Origin: Paenibacillus psychroresistens
Lineage (GTDB): Bacteria; Bacillota; Bacilli; Paenibacillales; NBRC-103111
Length of the DNA stretch: 64,000 nt
Direction: 5' to 3'
Assembly: GCF_009728935.1 (NCBI RefSeq)
Contig: NZ_CP034235.1
Location: 4,316,001 to 4,380,000, forward strand
The notes under the pieces were generated by a model, which worked only from the letters and a program-made list of their open reading frames with translations, did not search any database and was not told the DNA's origin. A program made the translations under genes and the position numbers. This document shows, piece after piece, positions 16,266-27,293 of this stretch (its first letter is position 1; the number at the start of each line of letters is the position of its first letter).

Positions 16266-16934
16266 TTTTATTGTTTGTGCAGCTGCACGAATCTTATCCA
16301 TCGAAAGCTTTCGATTTTCCTGGCCAAATACAGCTTGGCCGGCAACTAATACATTTGCCCCTGCCTCAACTACTAGAGGAGCTGTCTTCTCATTAATTCC
16401 ACCGTCCACTTCCAGGTGAACATGAGTCAGTCCACGTTCGTTCAACATCTCTCTAAGCCGCTTTATTTTGGACAGCATTTCAGGTATAAACGCCTGCCCG
16501 CCAAAACCCGGATTTACCGTCATGATTAAGATTAAGTCTACTTGTGATAAAACAAGCTCAATGGCAGACAACGGGGTAGCCGGATTTAATACTACACCCG
16601 CTTTCACACCATGTTCACGGATCAAACTTAGTGAACGGTGCAAATGAACGCAAGCCTCTGCATGAATACTAATATAATCGGCCCCAGCTTCTGCGAAAGC
16701 AGGTATATAGGAATCCGGCTGCTCGATCATTAAATGCACATCCAAAGGAAGCTTAGTAAGCGGTCTAATGCTTGCAACCACTAGTGGACCAATTGTGATA
16801 TTCGGCACAAAATGGCCGTCCATTACATCAACATGCAGCCAATTGGCTCCTCCAGCTTCTACTTCCTTGATTTCTGAACCTAACTTAGAAAAATCCGCAG
16901 ACAAGATTGAAGGTGCTATATATAGATTACTCAT
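16260..16934 (-). CDS. rpe: Ribulose-phosphate 3-epimerase
   Basis: 224 residues from the ATG at 16934 (ACGGAGG upstream). A TIM-barrel enzyme with SILSADFSKLG, HVDVMDGHFVPNITIGP, LMIEQPDSYI, MTVNPGFGGQAF and LEVDGGI, which include the conserved metal-binding His/Asp residues. It interconverts ribulose 5-phosphate and xylulose 5-phosphate in the pentose phosphate pathway. It overlaps nothing but lies directly after rsgA (one base gap), as in B. subtilis, and ends the long ylo-type operon. Confidence 0.96.
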   Translation of the reverse strand: MSNLYIAPSILSADFSKLGSEIKEVEAGGANWLHVDVMDGHFVPNITIGPLVVASIRPLTKLPLDVHLMIEQPDSYIPAFAEAGADYISIHAEACVHLHRSLSLIREHGVKAGVVLNPATPLSAIELVLSQVDLILIMTVNPGFGGQAFIPEMLSKIKRLREMLNERGLTHVHLEVDGGINEKTAPLVVEAGANVLVAGQAVFGQENRKLSMDKIRAAAQTIKA

Positions 16935-16935
16935 A

Positions 16936-17883
16936 TTAATACCTCCGTTTACGCTCTTTAATTTCAACGAGAAATTGAATGTAATGCTCATACCGAGAAG
17001 CTGCGATTGTGCCTAGAGCAAGTGCATCCTTAACACGGCAGTCTGGTTCATTCTGATGCAAGCATCCACGAAATTTACAGCCTTCCGACAATGCTTGAAA
17101 TTCAATGAAGCAAGAGCTTAACTCTTCAGCTTCCAATTGTAAGAAATCCAATTGACTGAATCCCGGTGTATCTGCGACCCAGCCTCCATTACCTAGAGGA
17201 ATCAGTTCCACATGACGAGTAGTATGTTTTCCCCTGCCTAGCTTATGACTAATGATATTGGTCTCTAATTGCAAGCTTGGCATCATTGCATTCAATAGGG
17301 AGGATTTCCCCACTCCAGATTGTCCTGAGAATACGCTAATAACCCCTTGCAAGCGATCCAGCACCGCTTCAATGCCTTCTTGCTTCAATGCACTAGTTGT
17401 CAGAACGTTATAGCCCATGGACTTGTACAATTGATATACCTTCGATGTTTCGGAAACGAATTCTGCAGAGCTATCTTCCGCCGACATTATTAAATCCTGT
17501 TTAGTAAAGCAAATTAATGTTTCAAGCCCTGCATGCTCAATATGCACCAAAAACTTATCCAAAAGCTGGAGATTAAGTGCTGGCTCATTGAGTGAGAATA
17601 CAAGTACAGCTAAGGAAACATTGGCAATTGGCGGCCGAATTAGCTCAGTCGATCGAGGCATAATCTCATCAACCATACCTTCACCGTTCTCGGTTAATTC
17701 ATAAATAACACGATCTCCAACTAACGGAGATGTTTTGTTCTTTCGCAATATCCCTCTTCCACGACATTGAATGAGATTGTGATCTTTACCTATCTCGGCC
17801 TGTGATTCGCCTCTTTGAACTAAATTCTCAGGCAGCACATAATAATAGCCACTTAGCGCTTTCACAATCATTCCCTGAGCCAT
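16936..17883 (-). CDS. rsgA: Small ribosomal subunit biogenesis GTPase RsgA
   Basis: 315 residues. N-terminal OB-fold, then a circularly permuted GTPase domain: CFTKQDL (G4), the P-loop GQSGVGKSSLLN (G1) and DTPGFSQLD (G3) in that order, then a C-terminal zinc-binding motif (CKFRGCLHQNEPDC) . It helps mature the 30S subunit. The ATG is three bases after the prkC stop, and its ribosome site lies within the last codons of prkC. In B. subtilis the same arrangement prpC-prkC-rsgA-rpe is found. Confidence 0.95.
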   Translation of the reverse strand: MAQGMIVKALSGYYYVLPENLVQRGESQAEIGKDHNLIQCRGRGILRKNKTSPLVGDRVIYELTENGEGMVDEIMPRSTELIRPPIANVSLAVLVFSLNEPALNLQLLDKFLVHIEHAGLETLICFTKQDLIMSAEDSSAEFVSETSKVYQLYKSMGYNVLTTSALKQEGIEAVLDRLQGVISVFSGQSGVGKSSLLNAMMPSLQLETNIISHKLGRGKHTTRHVELIPLGNGGWVADTPGFSQLDFLQLEAEELSSCFIEFQALSEGCKFRGCLHQNEPDCRVKDALALGTIAASRYEHYIQFLVEIKERKRRY

Positions 17884-17886
17884 TTA

Positions 17887-20004
17887 TTAGCCTCCCGCTG
17901 AAATGACAGGTATTGGTGTTGGACTTGGATCAGCTGAAGCAGCCGGATCTCCAGGAATAGGAGTTGGTGATGGTGATTGGCCATCGATTGTTGGTGCAGG
18001 TGACGCCGTTGGTGTTGGTAATGTCGTATAATCTAAATAACTCTGGTAAGTGTAATTTTGGGTGTCATATAAAGCATTATCACGATAGATATTGACTACC
18101 GCTTTAGTATCCTTAGTCACGGTTACTTTAATATTCTCAATCTGCGTTTCAGAAACATCAATTGTTTTTAAATCAACATTATCATTTCTAGCATCAGTCA
18201 GATTGATTCGGAAAGTGGAGGACGTTCCTTCTTTAGCAGGCTTTAAAGTAACCGAGGTAGTCATATCGCCGGCATCCGCTGGATCACCCGTACTTATCCA
18301 AATAACAATTTTATCCATTCCAGGATCGATATCTTCTCCGGGTTTTAATGGAAATTGATCAAAAATCTTATCCTTAGGCTGTTGAAAGCTTGGTTTGTAA
18401 ATAACACCTACTTTTTCACGCTTATCCAGAGAAAGGCTTTGTAGTGCAAGTATATTGATCGCTTCTTGTTTGGTTTTCCCCGTCAAATCTGGCATTGCGA
18501 TCTTTTCACTGCCTTGACTTACAGTAAATTTGTAAACGACTTTTTTTGGATCAAATTCATCCCCCTCTGGAGGGTCTTGATTCACAATCGTATCTTTCTC
18601 TTCTGTTAAGAATTGTAGATCTGTAATAATTTGAGTTTCTGGATCAAGTCCCAAGTCAGTTAATTCAGCAACAACCTCTGAAATTTTTCTGCCTTTGTAA
18701 TTCTCAACTTTAGCCTTTTCAATTCCACTGCTAATAAATAGCGTAATATTAGCGCCTTCTTTAACTTTCATGCCTTTTGGATCTTGGTTAATTATAGTAT
18801 CTAGAGGTATTTCAGTACTCGCTTGTAATTTCTCGATCGGCTTAAATCCAGCCTTGGTAAGCATGTCTTCCGCATCGACCTTTAACATTCCTATTACATT
18901 AGGGACATCAACATCCTTGGGAGCTCCACTATCCTTAATCATTGGCAAAACGACGTACCATAATACACCTATGGTTACCAGAAAAATAATAAACCAAACC
19001 AATGGCCCAATCCAATAATTTTTTTTGTTAGCTTCCTCTACGGCATCCGCAATAGGTGTATAGTTTGTGCTGGCATTTTTGGCCGTATTCGGATTGCTGC
19101 TAACGCGAATGGCAGGAATGACTCTAGTCTTCTCATCATCATGCTCATCGAGATTTAGAAATACAACTTTAGCTTCATTACGTCTTAAAACGGTTAAACA
19201 AGTTTCCAAATCAATCAGCATTTCTTTAGCGGACTGATAGCGCTCTTGTTCATTCTTGCGGACGGCTTTAAGGATAATATTCTCTACACTTTGTGGAATT
19301 AACGCATTAACTTTACGAGGGTCTACAATCGACTCTTGCAGATGCTTAAGTGCAACACTAATCGGACTATCTCCAATAAAAGGAAGCTTAGCCGTTAACA
19401 TTTGATAGAGCACTATCCCTAATGAGTAGAGATCTGATTTAGCACCAGTCGTGGTGCCCTTAGCATGCTCTGGTGAAAAATAATGAACAGAACCAACAAC
19501 AGAGCCAGTCTGAGTAATGGAGGATGAACTAGTAGCCCGAGCAATACCAAAATCAGTTACTTTCACTCTGCCATTCTTGCCAATTAGAATATTATGCGGT
19601 TTAATATCTCGATGTATGATTTGATTCACATGAGCATGGTCAAGCGCATCACAAATTTGGCTTGCAAAATGAACAGCCTCTTCTACCTGCAAGGGTGCTC
19701 TTTCTTTAATCACATCATTTAAAGTAACACCTTCTACATATTCCATTACGATATAATGGACTTCAAGCTCTTGTCCCACATCATAGATGCTGACAATATT
19801 AGGGTGGGAAAGCGATGCTGCAGATTGAGCTTCACGGCGAAATCTACGAATAAATTCCTCATCGTTTACATACTGCTGTCTGAGAACTTTAACAGCTACG
19901 TATCGATTTAATAGAATGTCATGTGCTTTATATACAAGCGCCATCCCGCCGCCGCCGATGCGACCTAAAATCTCGTATCTACCACCTAGCTGCCGACCTA
20001 TCAC
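17887..20004 (-). CDS. prkC: Serine/threonine protein kinase PrkC with PASTA domains
   Basis: 705 residues. Cytoplasmic kinase domain (about 10-270) with glycine loop GRIGGGGMALVYKA, catalytic HRDIKPHNIL and DFGIARA; one membrane helix (about 330-355); then three PASTA repeats outside the cell, beginning near DVPNVIGM, VENYKGRK and AMPDLTGK. A further C-terminal extracellular region ends in a Pro/Ser/Thr-rich low-complexity tail (TPTASPAP, PSPTPIPG). PrkC binds muropeptides and peptidoglycan and in B. subtilis triggers spore germination and acts in stationary phase. The prpC stop overlaps this start by four bases (ATGA), coupling kinase to phosphatase. Confidence 0.95.
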   Translation of the reverse strand: MIGRQLGGRYEILGRIGGGGMALVYKAHDILLNRYVAVKVLRQQYVNDEEFIRRFRREAQSAASLSHPNIVSIYDVGQELEVHYIVMEYVEGVTLNDVIKERAPLQVEEAVHFASQICDALDHAHVNQIIHRDIKPHNILIGKNGRVKVTDFGIARATSSSSITQTGSVVGSVHYFSPEHAKGTTTGAKSDLYSLGIVLYQMLTAKLPFIGDSPISVALKHLQESIVDPRKVNALIPQSVENIILKAVRKNEQERYQSAKEMLIDLETCLTVLRRNEAKVVFLNLDEHDDEKTRVIPAIRVSSNPNTAKNASTNYTPIADAVEEANKKNYWIGPLVWFIIFLVTIGVLWYVVLPMIKDSGAPKDVDVPNVIGMLKVDAEDMLTKAGFKPIEKLQASTEIPLDTIINQDPKGMKVKEGANITLFISSGIEKAKVENYKGRKISEVVAELTDLGLDPETQIITDLQFLTEEKDTIVNQDPPEGDEFDPKKVVYKFTVSQGSEKIAMPDLTGKTKQEAINILALQSLSLDKREKVGVIYKPSFQQPKDKIFDQFPLKPGEDIDPGMDKIVIWISTGDPADAGDMTTSVTLKPAKEGTSSTFRINLTDARNDNVDLKTIDVSETQIENIKVTVTKDTKAVVNIYRDNALYDTQNYTYQSYLDYTTLPTPTASPAPTIDGQSPSPTPIPGDPAASADPSPTPIPVISAGG

Positions 20005-20756
20005 GAATGATCACCCCTCAATATCGGTTCGTTCCCAAGCAAAATAACGGAAATATTATCGTCTCCGCCAGCCCCTAAAGCTTCTTTTACAAGCTGGTCT
20101 GCTTTCCAGTTTAAATCTTCTTCCTTATGTAAAATAGTAAATATTTCATGACTGTCCAACTGCCCGCTTAACCCATCACTGCACATCAGAACAATATCAT
20201 TCTGCTGCCATTCATAGTGGCCAACCTCAGCCTCAACAAAAGCATCTGTCCCAAGTGCTCGAGTTAATACATTTCTTCGTGGATGATGATCAGCTTCTTC
20301 TGCAGTAATTTGTCCACTTTTTAACAGCTCGGTTACCAAGGAATGGTCCTCTGTCAGCTGTGTCATATTATCCGTAGTTATAAGATAAGCACGACTGTCG
20401 CCAATATGTCCGATAGCCAGAAACTGCTCATTAGCCAAAATCGCCACTACTGTAGTGCCCATCCCATGATATTGCTCTCTGCTCTGGGCAAATTCATAGA
20501 TGGTTCGATTTGCTAACACAATAGCACTCTGCAAAGCGGCTTTGCACATATCGATAGACATGTCCTTTTCAAGCGTCTGCAGCTGATTTTGAATCACTTC
20601 GATAGCCATTTGACTTGCGATATCACCAGCCTGATGTCCACCCATACCATCAGCAACAATCGCTAACACAAAGCCATTTAATTCCATTTGGACTACCGAG
20701 CGATCTTCGTTTACTAAACGAATTCGCCCAATGTCCGTTTTATTGGCTACTTTCAC
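20001..20756 (-). CDS. prpC: PP2C-type protein phosphatase PrpC
   Basis: 251 residues of the PPM/PP2C family with D36-G-M-G-G-H (metal site), GHIGDSRAYLI, LTEDHSLV and GGDDNISVILL. It removes phosphates placed by PrkC. The start ATG is six bases after the rlmN stop and the stop overlaps prkC by four bases. Order rlmN-prpC-prkC is that of B. subtilis. Confidence 0.95.
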   Translation of the reverse strand: MKVANKTDIGRIRLVNEDRSVVQMELNGFVLAIVADGMGGHQAGDIASQMAIEVIQNQLQTLEKDMSIDMCKAALQSAIVLANRTIYEFAQSREQYHGMGTTVVAILANEQFLAIGHIGDSRAYLITTDNMTQLTEDHSLVTELLKSGQITAEEADHHPRRNVLTRALGTDAFVEAEVGHYEWQQNDIVLMCSDGLSGQLDSHEIFTILHKEEDLNWKADQLVKEALGAGGDDNISVILLGNEPILRGDHS

Positions 20757-20762
20757 TTAAAT

Positions 20763-21812
20763 TCACCTCGCACTTGACTCCATATGTTGTGCACGCAATT
20801 GACCGCATGCAGCGGCTATGTCACTACCATGTTCTCTACGAATCGTTGCATTAACTTTATTCCGTTCAAGAATACGTTGAAACGTAAAAATATCATCGCG
20901 TGGCGTACGTTTAAAATCACGTTCAGCTACAAAGTTTACTGGAATTAGATTCACATAGCTTAACGGCATTTCTTTCAAAACCTGAGCAAGCTCTTCCGCA
21001 TGCTCGGGTTGATCGTTGACTCCGCCCATCAAAGCATATTCAAAAGTAAGGCGTCTTCCTGTCTTTTCGATGTAATATTTGCAAGCTTCAATTAAATCGG
21101 CAAACGGAAATCTGCGGTTTACTGGCATTAGCTTCGAACGCAATGCATCATTAGGAGCATGAATCGAAATAGCCAGGTTAACTTGTGTATTCTCATCTGC
21201 AAAACGATAAATATTCGGAACTATCCCGCTTGTGGAAACGGTGATATGGCGTTGGCCTATATTCAATCCCTTTTCATGGACCATAACCTTCAAGAATTTC
21301 ATCATTGCATCGTAATTCTCAAACGGCTCGCCAATACCCATAATAACAATACTGCTGACTCTCTCTTCTGTAACGTCCATCAATTTTTGTGCTTTCACCA
21401 CTTGTGAAATAATTTCACCCGAGGTTAAATCACGCTTCAGTCCGCCTAAGGTAGAAGCACAAAAAGTGCAGCCTACTCTACAGCCTACTTGAGTCGTTAC
21501 ACAAACACTGTTTCCATAGCTATGCTTCATAATTACCGTCTCAATGGCATTCTTGTCATATAGCTCAAACAAGAATTTAACTGTGCCATCTTTAGACTCA
21601 TGACGTGCAATTTCATGTAGCGTAACAAATTGGAATTGATCCGCTAGCTTTTCTCGCAAGGATTTGGACAAATTGCTCATATCTTCAAAGTTATCCACGC
21701 GTTTAACATAAAGCCAATCAAAGATCTGACCAGCTCTAAAAGCGGATTCCCCGTTGTCTATCACCCATTGCTGCCATTGTTCAAACGTTAAATCATAAAT
21801 AAATGGTTTCAT
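20763..21812 (-). CDS. rlmN: Dual-specificity RNA methyltransferase RlmN
   Basis: 349 residues, a radical SAM enzyme with C111-x3-C115-x2-C118 in [11 protein letters not shown] for the iron-sulfur cluster and a second catalytic Cys near residue 338 (AAACGQLR). RlmN methylates C2 of an adenosine in 23S rRNA and in some tRNAs. Start ATG at 21812; preceded by a gap of about 100 bases after rsmB containing no clear terminator. Neighbours rsmB and prpC match B. subtilis. Confidence 0.95.
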   Translation of the reverse strand: MKPFIYDLTFEQWQQWVIDNGESAFRAGQIFDWLYVKRVDNFEDMSNLSKSLREKLADQFQFVTLHEIARHESKDGTVKFLFELYDKNAIETVIMKHSYGNSVCVTTQVGCRVGCTFCASTLGGLKRDLTSGEIISQVVKAQKLMDVTEERVSSIVIMGIGEPFENYDAMMKFLKVMVHEKGLNIGQRHITVSTSGIVPNIYRFADENTQVNLAISIHAPNDALRSKLMPVNRRFPFADLIEACKYYIEKTGRRLTFEYALMGGVNDQPEHAEELAQVLKEMPLSYVNLIPVNFVAERDFKRTPRDDIFTFQRILERNKVNATIRREHGSDIAAACGQLRAQHMESSAR

Positions 21813-21911
21813 CTGCTCACAACCTGCTTTTTTACTTTATATTGTTGCTTAACCTGTCTAGTTTATCACAAAAGTGATAAATAAATAAGCTCCACTCATT
21901 TTAGGGAAAAT

Positions 21912-23294
21912 TTATGCTTGTTTCTTGCGCATCCGAGCGATGAAAAACCCATCTGAATTATATTGATGCGGAAGAATTTGCAGCATTCCTATTGTAGCCG
22001 AATCGGCACTAATCTCCGCTAATTGATCATTAGGAAAAGCTTCTAATGAAAACTGCGGCTGCAGCTCGATAAACTGTTTAACCATCCCTTGATTCTCGGT
22101 GTATTCCATTGTGCATGTACTATAGACCAGAATACCACCTGGCTTTAGTAAGCTGTGAACCGCATTTAATAGACTGCGCTGAATGATACAAATTGCCGCT
22201 ATTTCTTGCTCCTGCTTCGCCCATTTAAGATCAGGCTTACGGCGGATCACCCCTAACCCCGAGCATGGCGCATCCAGCAATATACAATCAAAGGATTCTG
22301 CTTCATAATGCTTGGATAAATCAATCGCATCACTAAACACAGTTTCAATCGACTTCAACTGCAAACGATTAGCTTGTTCACGGATTAAGGCGATTTTATG
22401 CTCATGTATGTCACAGGCGACAATACTTCCTGTATCTTTCATCTTCTCGGCTAGATGCGTTGTTTTACCGCCAGGAGCTGCACAGCAATCCAAAACTCGC
22501 ATACCGGGCTGTGGATTCACCGCTTCAGCAACCAACATCGAGCTTTCATCCTGAACCGTGATGCTTCCTTCACCAAACCAGCGAGTAAACGCTAAATTAC
22601 CAGCGTGCTCCATAATAATTCCGTCTGGTGCAAGCTTTGATGCTCTTGCTTCTATACCTTCTAGCTGCATAGCTGCAAGCATTTCAGCTGGGGTAAATTT
22701 CAAAGTATTAACACGAGCACTTGTTGAAGGTGATGAGTTGTTAGCTGCGCAAATGAGTTCCGTAGTTGGCTCACCAAATTGTTTAATCCAACGTGCTACC
22801 ATCCACTTCGGATGTGAATATTGCAAAGAAATACGCCCAGCAGGTGGAAGGTCGGTTGGGAGCTTTAATTGATCTTTTTGGCGAATGACATTACGCAGAA
22901 CACCATTTACCATGCCCGAAATCCCTTGATGCCCCTTGATCTTAGCTATATTCACAGCCTCGTTAACAATGGCATGATCGGGTATCCGTTCCAAATAAAC
23001 AACCTGGTAAAGGCTTAAACGCAGCAAGCTGCGAACCCAAGGCTCCAGCTTCTTAAGCCCTTTTGCAACAAAAGAATTCAGATAATAATCAATTGTATTT
23101 AAATGCTGGATCGTTCCATATACAATTTCAGTAACCAAGCCCGCATCAGCTCGTTCAAGCGGATGCTTCTGCAGCATTTGATTCAATAACAAATTACTGT
23201 AAGACTTGTCCTGCTCCACTCGTGTCAGAATTTCTAAAGCCATTTCCCGAGCAGACATGGGGCGCTTCTTATTTATTGGCGACTTGTTGTTCAA
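21912..23294 (-). CDS. rsmB: 16S rRNA (cytosine-5)-methyltransferase RsmB
   Basis: 460 residues. An N-terminal NusB-like RNA-binding domain (about 15-145) is joined to a SAM-dependent methyltransferase with VLDCCAAPGGKTTHLAE, LDAPCSGLGVIRRKPDLKW and the catalytic YSTCTM. It methylates C967 (E. coli numbering) of 16S rRNA. Its start overlaps the fmt stop by four bases. The order def-fmt-rsmB is widely conserved in Firmicutes. Confidence 0.95.
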   Translation of the reverse strand: MNNKSPINKKRPMSAREMALEILTRVEQDKSYSNLLLNQMLQKHPLERADAGLVTEIVYGTIQHLNTIDYYLNSFVAKGLKKLEPWVRSLLRLSLYQVVYLERIPDHAIVNEAVNIAKIKGHQGISGMVNGVLRNVIRQKDQLKLPTDLPPAGRISLQYSHPKWMVARWIKQFGEPTTELICAANNSSPSTSARVNTLKFTPAEMLAAMQLEGIEARASKLAPDGIIMEHAGNLAFTRWFGEGSITVQDESSMLVAEAVNPQPGMRVLDCCAAPGGKTTHLAEKMKDTGSIVACDIHEHKIALIREQANRLQLKSIETVFSDAIDLSKHYEAESFDCILLDAPCSGLGVIRRKPDLKWAKQEQEIAAICIIQRSLLNAVHSLLKPGGILVYSTCTMEYTENQGMVKQFIELQPQFSLEAFPNDQLAEISADSATIGMLQILPHQYNSDGFFIARMRKKQA

Positions 23295-24280
23295 TTCGAA
23301 TCCCCTTTCTCTAAAGGCAATCCAAGAATTGTACCTGCTTGCATACTTGCTCCAAGTCTAAACTGGGCAGCGTCCATTGCTTTTTTGCCAGACGGTTGAA
23401 TCTCGGTTAACCATAAGGTACCTTCACCAGTCGTAATCTCAATACCATCTTCAGTCACCTGTAAGACAGTGCCTGGAGTTGCTGTAGGGAAGCTTGCTGC
23501 AGCACTTTCATGTTTCAAAGGTTGCTTGCGGCTAGCCCAGATTTTGAAATTCTCTCCGTTCCATAATGTGCATGCTCCCGGCCATGGGCTGAGACCGCGA
23601 ATTTGATTGAATAATTCTGCAGCTGCACGACTCCAATTGATCTGCTCATCCTCACGTGAAATATTCGGCGCTAATGTCGCTTGACTGTTGTCTTGAGGAA
23701 TGGCTTGTATATGTCCAGCCAGCAACTCAGGCAGTGTAGAGCGCAAAAGCTCTTTTCCAGCTTGGCTTAGCTTTAAGAACATGGTGCCTGTATTATCTGC
23801 TTCTGTAATGATAACCTCGGATTTGCGGATCATATCCCCTGTGTCCAAGCCTGCAGCCATATACATTAAGGTAACACCCGTTACAGGATCACCATTCATA
23901 ATAGCCCGTTGAATTGGTGCCCCGCCCCGATAGTTAGGCAGCAAGGAACCGTGGACATTCAAACAACCATACTGAGGCAATTCAAGGATAGACTTAGGTA
24001 GAATCTGACCATAAGCCGCTGTTACGATTAAATCAGGCTGCAAAGCGCTGATTTGTGCCACCGCATCAGGATGCCGCAGCTTTTCAGGTTGAATCACAGG
24101 GATAAGCTGCCTCAGGGCTTCTTCTTTAACAGGAGAAGGTGTCATAATTCGTTTTCTACCTTTTGGACGATCAGGCTGCGTCACAACGGCGAGAATAGGA
24201 TAACCTTCTTCGACTAACATTTGTAGAATGGGTACGGCAAAATCAGGTGTACCCATGAATATAAGCTTTGGTTTTGTCAT
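23291..24280 (-). CDS. fmt: Methionyl-tRNA formyltransferase
   Basis: 329 residues. The N-terminal formyl-transfer domain has [12 protein letters not shown], the conserved [19 protein letters not shown] (catalytic Asn and His) and [16 protein letters not shown]; the C-terminal OB-like domain is complete. It formylates initiator Met-tRNA. It overlaps both def (upstream) and rsmB (downstream) by four bases, giving tight coupling. Confidence 0.96.
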   Translation of the reverse strand: MTKPKLIFMGTPDFAVPILQMLVEEGYPILAVVTQPDRPKGRKRIMTPSPVKEEALRQLIPVIQPEKLRHPDAVAQISALQPDLIVTAAYGQILPKSILELPQYGCLNVHGSLLPNYRGGAPIQRAIMNGDPVTGVTLMYMAAGLDTGDMIRKSEVIITEADNTGTMFLKLSQAGKELLRSTLPELLAGHIQAIPQDNSQATLAPNISREDEQINWSRAAAELFNQIRGLSPWPGACTLWNGENFKIWASRKQPLKHESAAASFPTATPGTVLQVTEDGIEITTGEGTLWLTEIQPSGKKAMDAAQFRLGASMQAGTILGLPLEKGDSN

Positions 24281-24759
24281 TCCTCTTCTTCATCTTCTTT
24301 CGGTGTACGGTAAACTTTCTCTGCTAAATCTGTATAGAGCACTCCGTTTAAGTGATCGACCTCATGGAGAATACAACGCGCCAATAAATCACTGCCTTCT
24401 ATAATCCGTTCTTTGCCTTCGCGGTCCAAGCCTTTAACTGTTACCGTTAAAGCTCTTAGAACGTCTCCTGTTAAACCAGGAATACTCAAGCAGCCTTCAG
24501 GTCCAAACTGCTCGCCTACTTCGGCTATAACCTCCGGATTAATTAGCTCGATCAAGCCATTCTCATCGCCAATATCCATGACAATGACACGCTTTAAGAT
24601 GCCTATTTGCGGAGCAGCCAAGCCGACACCGGGAGCATCATACATCGTATCTGCCATATCGTTCAATAATTTAATGATATTAGGCGTTATTTTTGGAACA
24701 GGTTTTGCGATTTCCCGTAATACGGGATCTGGATCTTTAACAATAATACGTATGGCCAT
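24277..24759 (-). CDS. def: Peptide deformylase
   Basis: 160 residues from ATG at 24759 (GGGAAGG eight bases upstream; an in-frame GTG at 24768 is less well placed). All three motifs are present: [18 protein letters not shown] and HEVDHLNG, giving Cys and two His metal ligands plus the catalytic Glu. It removes the N-formyl group from new proteins, reversing the action of fmt, which overlaps it. Confidence 0.96.
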   Translation of the reverse strand: MAIRIIVKDPDPVLREIAKPVPKITPNIIKLLNDMADTMYDAPGVGLAAPQIGILKRVIVMDIGDENGLIELINPEVIAEVGEQFGPEGCLSIPGLTGDVLRALTVTVKGLDREGKERIIEGSDLLARCILHEVDHLNGVLYTDLAEKVYRTPKEDEEEE

Positions 24760-24788
24760 GATTAACACCTTCCCTAGCTTTAATAATT

Positions 24789-27293
24789 TTATTGTAACAA
24801 TTGCGGATCGACATCTACACTAATCTGTAAATTTTGCTGGCGGCACAGGTCATCGAAAAATGCTGTAGCTTTTCTGACGAGATTCGAAATATGTGCCTCT
24901 CCCCGATATTTTAGCATGCATTGGAACCGATATCTATCTTTGATTCGTGGAATCGGTGAAGCTACTGGTCCCATAATATCTAACTCAGGTACCTGATTAG
25001 AATTGCCAGTATACATAATAATCCCAGCTTCTCTCGCTAATTCCTTAATTCGGCTCACATAGGATTCTGCTGTTCTAACAAGCAAAGCAAGCTGCTCATG
25101 TGAAAGTGTAACAAGAATCAAACGATAATAAGGTGGATATCCACGGGAATGACGCAAATCAAGCTCTGTATCAATAAAAGCATGGTAATCATGCTGGCTG
25201 GCACTTTGGATGCTGTAATGCTCGGGAGTATAGGTTTGGATAAATACTTCGCCAGGCAGCTGATGTCTTCCTGCTCGACCTGCAACCTGAGTTAACAATT
25301 GAAATGTTCGTTCCCCTGCACGGAAATCTGGTAAATTTAATACCGTATCTGCAGCAATAACGCCAACTAAAGTCACATCAGGAAAATCCAAGCCCTTAGC
25401 GACCATTTGTGTACCTAACAATACATCTGCTTTTCGATCGCGGAATAAATTCAACCATTTTTCATGCGAGCCCTTTTCCGTTGTTGTATCCACATCCATT
25501 CGGATGACTCGAATACCCGGAAACAGCTTGCTTAATTCATCCTCTACCTTCTGAGTTCCTGTCCCAAAATAACGGATATGCTCACTTTTGCAGCTTGGGC
25601 ATTCATGAGGCTGAGGCTCGGTGTACCCACAATAATGGCAGCGCAATCGCTTGCTGTTCTGATGATAAGTCAATGAAATATCACAATGCGGGCAGCCTAC
25701 CGTGTATCCACAAGTGCGACACATCACAAAAGTAGAATATCCACGCCGATTTAACAAAAGCACGGTTTGTTCTTTCTTGTTTAACCGTTCTTCGATCGCT
25801 TTATACAACCCGCGGCTAAACATCGAACGATTGCCTTCCTTCAGCTCTTCTCGCATATCAACAATGTGCACAGGCGGCATTGGTCTTCCTTGTACTCGTT
25901 CGGCCATTGTCAATAGTTTATAATTGCTGTCTTCGTTAGGAATCCCTGTACCAATCGCTTGGTAATAGCTTTCTAAAGAAGGAGTAGCCGAGCCTAGAAT
26001 AACCGATGCATTCTGCCTTCTGGCACGTTCTATCGCGACATCGCGGGCATGATATTTGGGGCTTTCTTCTTGTTTGTAAGAAGCTTCGTGTTCTTCATCA
26101 ATAATAATCAGACCTAGCTTTGTAAAAGGTGCAAATACAGCTGATCTTGCTCCGATTACCACCATGACTTGCTTCAAGGAGATTTTACGCCATTCATCAT
26201 ATCTCTCGCCTTGTGACAATCGGCTATGCAATACCGCTACTTTATCTCCAAACCGACCTTTAAAGCGTTCGACCATTTGGGGAGTTAAGGAGATTTCCGG
26301 AACGAGTACAATCGCTTCTTTATCTTGATCCAAGCATTGTTGAATCGATTGCAGGTATACTTCTGTTTTACCACTGCCCGTTACGCCATGCAAGAGAAAT
26401 ACCTGATGCCGACTAGCTCTTACAGCTTCACTTATCGGATTAAAAACCTGCTGCTGCTCTTCCGTAAATAGCAAGGGCTGCGTTCTGGGAAAGCTGCGGT
26501 TAGCATAAGGATCGCGATAAACCTCAATCTCCTTAAGCTCCACCCAGCCTTTATCTGCCAGGCTTTTGACCGCACTAGCTCCAACATCAAGCTTCAACAT
26601 CAACTCCGTTAAAGGAATAGGCTGTGAATTTTCTAACAGGAATTGCAGAATTTCTTTTTGACGTTTAGCTTTATCGCTCAACTGCTCCATCTGGGAGGCA
26701 AGCTGTGATAAATCCGTTGGCGGGAAAATCGTTAAAACTTTTTTCTTAGCCATGCGGTCTTTGACAATTTGAGATTCAATAAGGAATCCTGTACGGAGCA
26801 ATTGTTTTATCCAAGGTCCTTGCTCTGGAAAGATGGCTAACAACGCTTCAAAAGTCACACTGCCTTTATTTTTTATATGAGCAATGAGTTGATTTTGTTC
26901 TGGAAAAGATAATAAAGCTTCTTCCTCTTCCCTAAGCGGGCTCCAAGATAGCTGCCGTTCATATTTGGCTTTCAATGCACCTGGAATCATTACCTGCAGG
27001 GCTGTGATTTCATGGCAAAGATAGGTCTCACTAATCCAGTGCGCCAATTCAACAAGCTCTGGAGTTAGTGGGGGCTCCAGATCCAATACATGCTCAATTG
27101 ATTTTATCTTAGAAGCTTCATAGTCGGATTGTTCAAAAACTTCTACTACAAAGCCTTGCAAGGTTCGTGGTCCAAAAGAAACCGCAACTCTGCTGCCTAC
27201 CTCAACCCACTCCAACAATACATCCGGGATCTTATAATCAAATGGACGATTTGTTTGTTTGGCTGGTACATCCACTATAACCTTCGCGAACAT
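24789..27293 (-). CDS. priA: Primosomal replication helicase PriA
   Basis: 834 residues. N-terminal DNA-binding domain (about 1-110), winged-helix region, then a superfamily 2 helicase with Walker [13 protein letters not shown] and [12 protein letters not shown]; between the lobes is a zinc module with paired cysteines (CRTCG, CPHC, CHYCG, CPSCKS). PriA reloads the replisome at collapsed forks. The start overlaps the coaBC stop by one base (TAATG). The order coaBC-priA-def-fmt is that of B. subtilis. Confidence 0.96.
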   Translation of the reverse strand: MFAKVIVDVPAKQTNRPFDYKIPDVLLEWVEVGSRVAVSFGPRTLQGFVVEVFEQSDYEASKIKSIEHVLDLEPPLTPELVELAHWISETYLCHEITALQVMIPGALKAKYERQLSWSPLREEEEALLSFPEQNQLIAHIKNKGSVTFEALLAIFPEQGPWIKQLLRTGFLIESQIVKDRMAKKKVLTIFPPTDLSQLASQMEQLSDKAKRQKEILQFLLENSQPIPLTELMLKLDVGASAVKSLADKGWVELKEIEVYRDPYANRSFPRTQPLLFTEEQQQVFNPISEAVRASRHQVFLLHGVTGSGKTEVYLQSIQQCLDQDKEAIVLVPEISLTPQMVERFKGRFGDKVAVLHSRLSQGERYDEWRKISLKQVMVVIGARSAVFAPFTKLGLIIIDEEHEASYKQEESPKYHARDVAIERARRQNASVILGSATPSLESYYQAIGTGIPNEDSNYKLLTMAERVQGRPMPPVHIVDMREELKEGNRSMFSRGLYKAIEERLNKKEQTVLLLNRRGYSTFVMCRTCGYTVGCPHCDISLTYHQNSKRLRCHYCGYTEPQPHECPSCKSEHIRYFGTGTQKVEDELSKLFPGIRVIRMDVDTTTEKGSHEKWLNLFRDRKADVLLGTQMVAKGLDFPDVTLVGVIAADTVLNLPDFRAGERTFQLLTQVAGRAGRHQLPGEVFIQTYTPEHYSIQSASQHDYHAFIDTELDLRHSRGYPPYYRLILVTLSHEQLALLVRTAESYVSRIKELAREAGIIMYTGNSNQVPELDIMGPVASPIPRIKDRYRFQCMLKYRGEAHISNLVRKATAFFDDLCRQQNLQISVDVDPQLLQ

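Noticed and set aside
16142-16396. Plus-strand ORF of 84 codons
   Set aside because: Antisense to rpe and the spoVM leader, no ribosome site, and no resemblance to any protein.
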